Below are positions 7,882 to 10,547 of a DNA stretch of 10,547 bases, piece after piece. The stretch's first letter is position 1. The number at the start of each line of letters is the position of its first letter. The DNA comes from an uncultured Verrucomicrobia subdivision 3 bacterium (GTDB taxonomy: Bacteria; Verrucomicrobiota; Verrucomicrobiae; Limisphaerales; CAMLLE01), in NCBI GenBank assembly GCA_946480555.1, contig CAMLLE010000051.1, positions 1-10,547 of the forward strand. The letters are read 5' to 3'. The position numbers and the translations under genes were made by a program. The notes below the pieces were generated by a model. That model ran no database searches. It saw nothing but the letters and a program-made list of their open reading frames with translations, and was not told the origin of the DNA.

Positions 7882-7995
7882 AACATTCAACAATGAACAT
7901 TCAACGCTCAACATTCATTGTAGCGGCGCGGAGAACCGGAGAGATTGAGTCTCCTTACGTCGTCTCCTACGCGGCTCGGCGTTGAATGTTGAATG
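7882..7995. repeat. 14-bp tandem repeat with inverted partner in the divergent intergenic region
   Basis: AACATTCA begins at 7882, 7896 and 7910, an exact 14-base period; the first two copies share ten bases, AACATTCAAC. The element has a 12-bp perfect inverted partner: AACATTCAACGC (7896-7907) against GCGTTGAATGTT (7979-7990). A further GTTGAATG follows at 7988-7995. Between the arms lie GC-rich blocks and a GTCTCC direct repeat (7949-7954 and 7962-7967). The structure could be a dispersed intergenic palindromic or MITE-like element, or a set of operator sites between two divergent transcripts. The sequence supports the repeat itself but not its function. Confidence 0.7.
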
Positions 7996-8032
7996 CTCCG
8001 CAACACCTCCCGGCCGCTCCCTTGAGTTTTCG

Positions 8033-8101
8033 TCCCGGGGGCTTACTCTCCGTAAAGTCTTTACGCCCCGGGAGCGTTTCCGTAGCGTAAGGCACTTTTT
8101 T
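8033..8101 (+). promoter_or_regulatory. Structured secA leader with competing hairpins and a T run
   Basis: Just upstream of secA, TCCCGGGGGC (8033-8042) pairs with GCCCCGGGA (8065-8073), one G bulged. It encloses a smaller hairpin, CGTAAA-GTC-TTTACG (8051-8065). An alternative 8-pair stem, CTTTACGC (8059-8066) with GCGTAAGG (8085-8092), uses the same bases. It is followed three bases later by six Ts (8096-8101). The alternative stem plus T run resembles a terminator, and the first fold would prevent it. Attenuation is an inference, and I could not place a promoter. Confidence 0.35.
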
Positions 8102-8111
8102 CTGAGGTCAC

Positions 8112-10547
8112 ATGATAGGCTTTATCGTCAAGAAACTGATCGGCTCCAAAAACGAACGGGAGTTGAAGAAATTGCGCCCACTGGTTCAAAAAATCAACGC
8201 GCTGGAAGCCGACCTCCAAAAGGTTTCGGACGAAGTCCTGCGGCAGAAAACCGCCGCGTGGAAGGAGGAACTTTCCAAAATCCAGGACAACGCCCAGCTC
8301 GCACAACGGCTCGAGGAAATCCTGCCGGAAGCCTTCGCCGTGGTGAAGAACGCCTGCCGCCGCCTCTGCGGCCAGGACATCATCGTGCGCGGCCATCCGC
8401 TTCGCTGGGAAATGGTGCCGTTCGACGTGCAGTTGATCGGCGGCATGGGATTACACCTCGGCAAAATCGCGGAAATGGCAACGGGCGAAGGCAAAACGCT
8501 CGTGGCAACGCTGCCGGTTTACCTGAACGCATTGACCGGCCGCGGCGTTCACGTCGTAACCGTGAACGACTACCTTGCTGCGCGCGATTCTGAATGGATG
8601 GGTGCGGTGTACAAGTTTCTCGGCTTGAGCGTGGGTTGCATTTTGCACGATCAACCGCCGGCCGTTCGCCGCGAGCAATACGCCTGCGACATCACTTATG
8701 GCACCAATGCCGAGTTCGGTTTCGATTACCTGCGCGACAATGGCATGGCCACGCGCAAGGAAGACCAGGTTCAGCGCGGGCATTACTTCGCGATCGTGGA
8801 CGAAGTGGACTCGATCCTGATCGACGAAGCCCGCACGCCGCTGATCATCAGCGGGCCCGCGGTCGTCACTTACGACGAGCAATACGCGAAGTTCAAACCC
8901 GCGGTGGAATCGATCTTCCAGGCGCAGGCCCGGCTGTGCAATCGGCTGCTGTCTGAAGCGGAAGATTTAATCAAGAAGCTGCATCCGACGGATGGTTCCA
9001 ATCCGGAAAATCCGCAGGCATTGGAAAAGGAAATTGGCCGGCTGCTGTTCCGCGTAAAAATGGGTCAGCCACGTTCTGAGAACCTGATGAAGATTCTGGA
9101 GAACCCGGAAAATCTTCGGCTGATGAACCAGTTCGAACTCCAGCTTCATTCCGATCAGCGCAAGACGGAACTTTACGCGGAGAAAGAGGAATTGCTCTTC
9201 GCAATGGATGAGAAGAGCCATGAAGCTGACCTGACGGAAAAGGGCCGCAACTTCCTGAGCCCGCAGGATCCAGATGCGTTCATGTTGCCGGACCTGACGA
9301 CGGCGCTGCACGAGATCGACACCGGGCCCGAAGCCGATCCCAAGAAGCGGATGGACGCCAAGACCAAGGTGCAGCAGGAATTCGAGTCCAAGGCGCAACG
9401 CATTCACGCGATCTCGCAGCTGCTCAAGGCTTACACGCTTTACCAGAAGGACGTTCAATACGTTGTTCAGGAAAACAAAGTCATCATCGTCGATGAAAAC
9501 ACCGGCCGTCTCATGACGGGCCGCCGCTGGAGCGATGGCTTGCACCAGGCGGTGGAAGCCAAGGAAGGCGTCGCGATCGAACGCGAAACCCAGACGCTCG
9601 CGACGATCACGATTCAGAATTACTTCCGTCTTTATCACAAGCTGGCAGGCATGACCGGCACCGCAGAAACGGAAGCGCAGGAGTTTTTCGACATCTACAA
9701 GCTCGGCGTGCTGATCATTCCAACGAATCGCGCCGTGCTGCGGAAAGACGCAAACGACTCCGTTTACAAGACGCGCCGCGAGAAATACAACGCCGCGCTC
9801 AAGGAAATCAAAGACGTCCATGCGCAGGGCCGGCCCGTGCTGGTGGGCACCATTTCGGTTGAAGTCAGCGAACACCTTTCCCGCATGCTGAAGCGCGAAG
9901 GCATCGTTCATTCCGTGTTAAACGCCAAGTTCCACCAGCAGGAAGCAGAAATCATCACCCGCGCGGGCCAGCGCGGCGCCGTCACCATCGCCACGAACAT
10001 GGCGGGCCGCGGTACCGATATTAAGCTCGGACCCGGCGTGGCCGAACTGGGCGGCTTGCACGTTCTCGCCACCGAACGCCACGAATCCCGCCGCATCGAC
10101 CGCCAGCTGCGCGGCCGTTGCGCGCGCCAGGGCGATCCCGGTTCGTCGCACTTTTTCATCTCGCTTGAGGACGATTTGATGCGCTTGTTCGGCTCGGACA
10201 AGATCGTCAAATACATGGAGAAGATGGGCCTCGAGGAAGGCCAGGAACTCGAGCATCCGTTGCTCAACCGTTCCATTCAGCAGGCGCAAAAGCGCGTCGA
10301 GCAGCACAACTTCCAGATCCGCAAACGCACGCTCGAATACGACGACGTGATGAACAAGCAGCGCGAAGTCATTTATGGCTTTCGCAACGAGATCATCCGC
10401 GCCGACGATGTCCGCGACCGCCTTATGGACATCATGGAGGAAGTGGTCGTCCAAAAGGTGGAGTCGTTCACCAAGGGCGAATTCGATAAAAACGAGTGGA
10501 ACGTCCGCGGCCTGGCCGATTGGGCGAACCTGAACTTCCCGCTAGGC
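8112..10547 (+). CDS. secA: Protein translocase motor subunit SecA (3' end outside window)
   Basis: SecA is the ATPase that drives unfolded preproteins through SecYEG at the inner membrane. The frame from the ATG at 8112 is open to the window's end, giving 812 residues without a stop. The N-terminus [20 protein letters not shown] is typical. NBD1 has Walker A MATGEGKT (122-129, Lys128), NDYLAARD and Walker [16 protein letters not shown] (Asp230/Glu231), ending ISGP. The preprotein-binding region follows and is enlarged: about 60 extra residues compared with E. coli SecA, by recall, lie between ISGP (249) and MDEKS (365). Then come [29 protein letters not shown]2 with NMAGRGTD (629-636), RHESRRID and motif [13 protein letters not shown] (665-675), and the helical scaffold start [11 protein letters not shown]. 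The C-terminal tail, including any zinc-binding end, is outside. GAGGT at 8104-8108 is a closely spaced Shine-Dalgarno. Confidence 0.97.
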   Translation, partial: MIGFIVKKLIGSKNERELKKLRPLVQKINALEADLQKVSDEVLRQKTAAWKEELSKIQDNAQLAQRLEEILPEAFAVVKNACRRLCGQDIIVRGHPLRWEMVPFDVQLIGGMGLHLGKIAEMATGEGKTLVATLPVYLNALTGRGVHVVTVNDYLAARDSEWMGAVYKFLGLSVGCILHDQPPAVRREQYACDITYGTNAEFGFDYLRDNGMATRKEDQVQRGHYFAIVDEVDSILIDEARTPLIISGPAVVTYDEQYAKFKPAVESIFQAQARLCNRLLSEAEDLIKKLHPTDGSNPENPQALEKEIGRLLFRVKMGQPRSENLMKILENPENLRLMNQFELQLHSDQRKTELYAEKEELLFAMDEKSHEADLTEKGRNFLSPQDPDAFMLPDLTTALHEIDTGPEADPKKRMDAKTKVQQEFESKAQRIHAISQLLKAYTLYQKDVQYVVQENKVIIVDENTGRLMTGRRWSDGLHQAVEAKEGVAIERETQTLATITIQNYFRLYHKLAGMTGTAETEAQEFFDIYKLGVLIIPTNRAVLRKDANDSVYKTRREKYNAALKEIKDVHAQGRPVLVGTISVEVSEHLSRMLKREGIVHSVLNAKFHQQEAEIITRAGQRGAVTIATNMAGRGTDIKLGPGVAELGGLHVLATERHESRRIDRQLRGRCARQGDPGSSHFFISLEDDLMRLFGSDKIVKYMEKMGLEEGQELEHPLLNRSIQQAQKRVEQHNFQIRKRTLEYDDVMNKQREVIYGFRNEIIRADDVRDRLMDIMEEVVVQKVESFTKGEFDKNEWNVRGLADWANLNFPLG

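Noticed and set aside
7823..8111. Sigma-70 promoters for the divergent transcripts
   Set aside because: I found no -35/-10 pair with good matches and spacing on either strand, so none is annotated.
8967..9911. Minus-strand open frame of 314 codons inside secA
   Set aside because: It is antisense to the continuous, motif-rich SecA frame and has no recognisable features.
10104..10136. GRCARQGD in place of GRSGRQGD in SecA motif VI as a defect
   Set aside because: The arginines and QGD are intact, and substitutions at these two positions are tolerated in many SecA lineages.

Overview
The window looks like chromosomal core sequence from a GC-rich Gram-negative bacterium. It is most likely a member of the Verrucomicrobiota/PVC group, an inference from the long SecA with an enlarged preprotein-binding region, the run of CNNM-type membrane proteins, and the mix of a secreted pectinesterase with an ornithine decarboxylase-like enzyme. 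No marker here fixes the taxon. I see no tRNA, rRNA, CRISPR array, transposase or phage gene.

Layout. Six genes lie on the minus strand, and one (secA) diverges from them on the plus strand and runs off the right edge. Reading the minus strand in transcription order: three CNNM/CBS membrane proteins (7822-6590, 6593-5604, 5604-4288) are joined by stop/start overlaps and form one translationally coupled operon. After a 132-base gap with a weak terminator comes a degenerate receiver-PAS-SpoIIE phosphatase (4155-2527). Next are a secreted pectin methylesterase (2421-1444) and a fold-type III PLP decarboxylase of the ornithine decarboxylase type (1292-129). A GC-rich hairpin lies just past the decarboxylase stop. 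The 289-base divergent region between the CNNM operon and secA holds a 14-bp tandem repeat with an inverted partner and, directly before secA, overlapping hairpins ending in a T run.

Function. The CNNM trio probably concerns divalent cation (Mg2+) efflux or homeostasis; the middle member has lost its C-terminal domain and its second-CBS signature. The phosphatase is a regulator whose N-terminal receiver fold has lost every phosphorylation residue. SecA drives protein export. The pectinesterase and decarboxylase are separate metabolic genes with no evident link to their neighbours.

Most worth a second look are the pseudo-receiver on the phosphatase, the three-paralogue CNNM operon with a divergent middle member, and the possible attenuator-like leader of secA. 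I found no clear evidence of a wholly new system.
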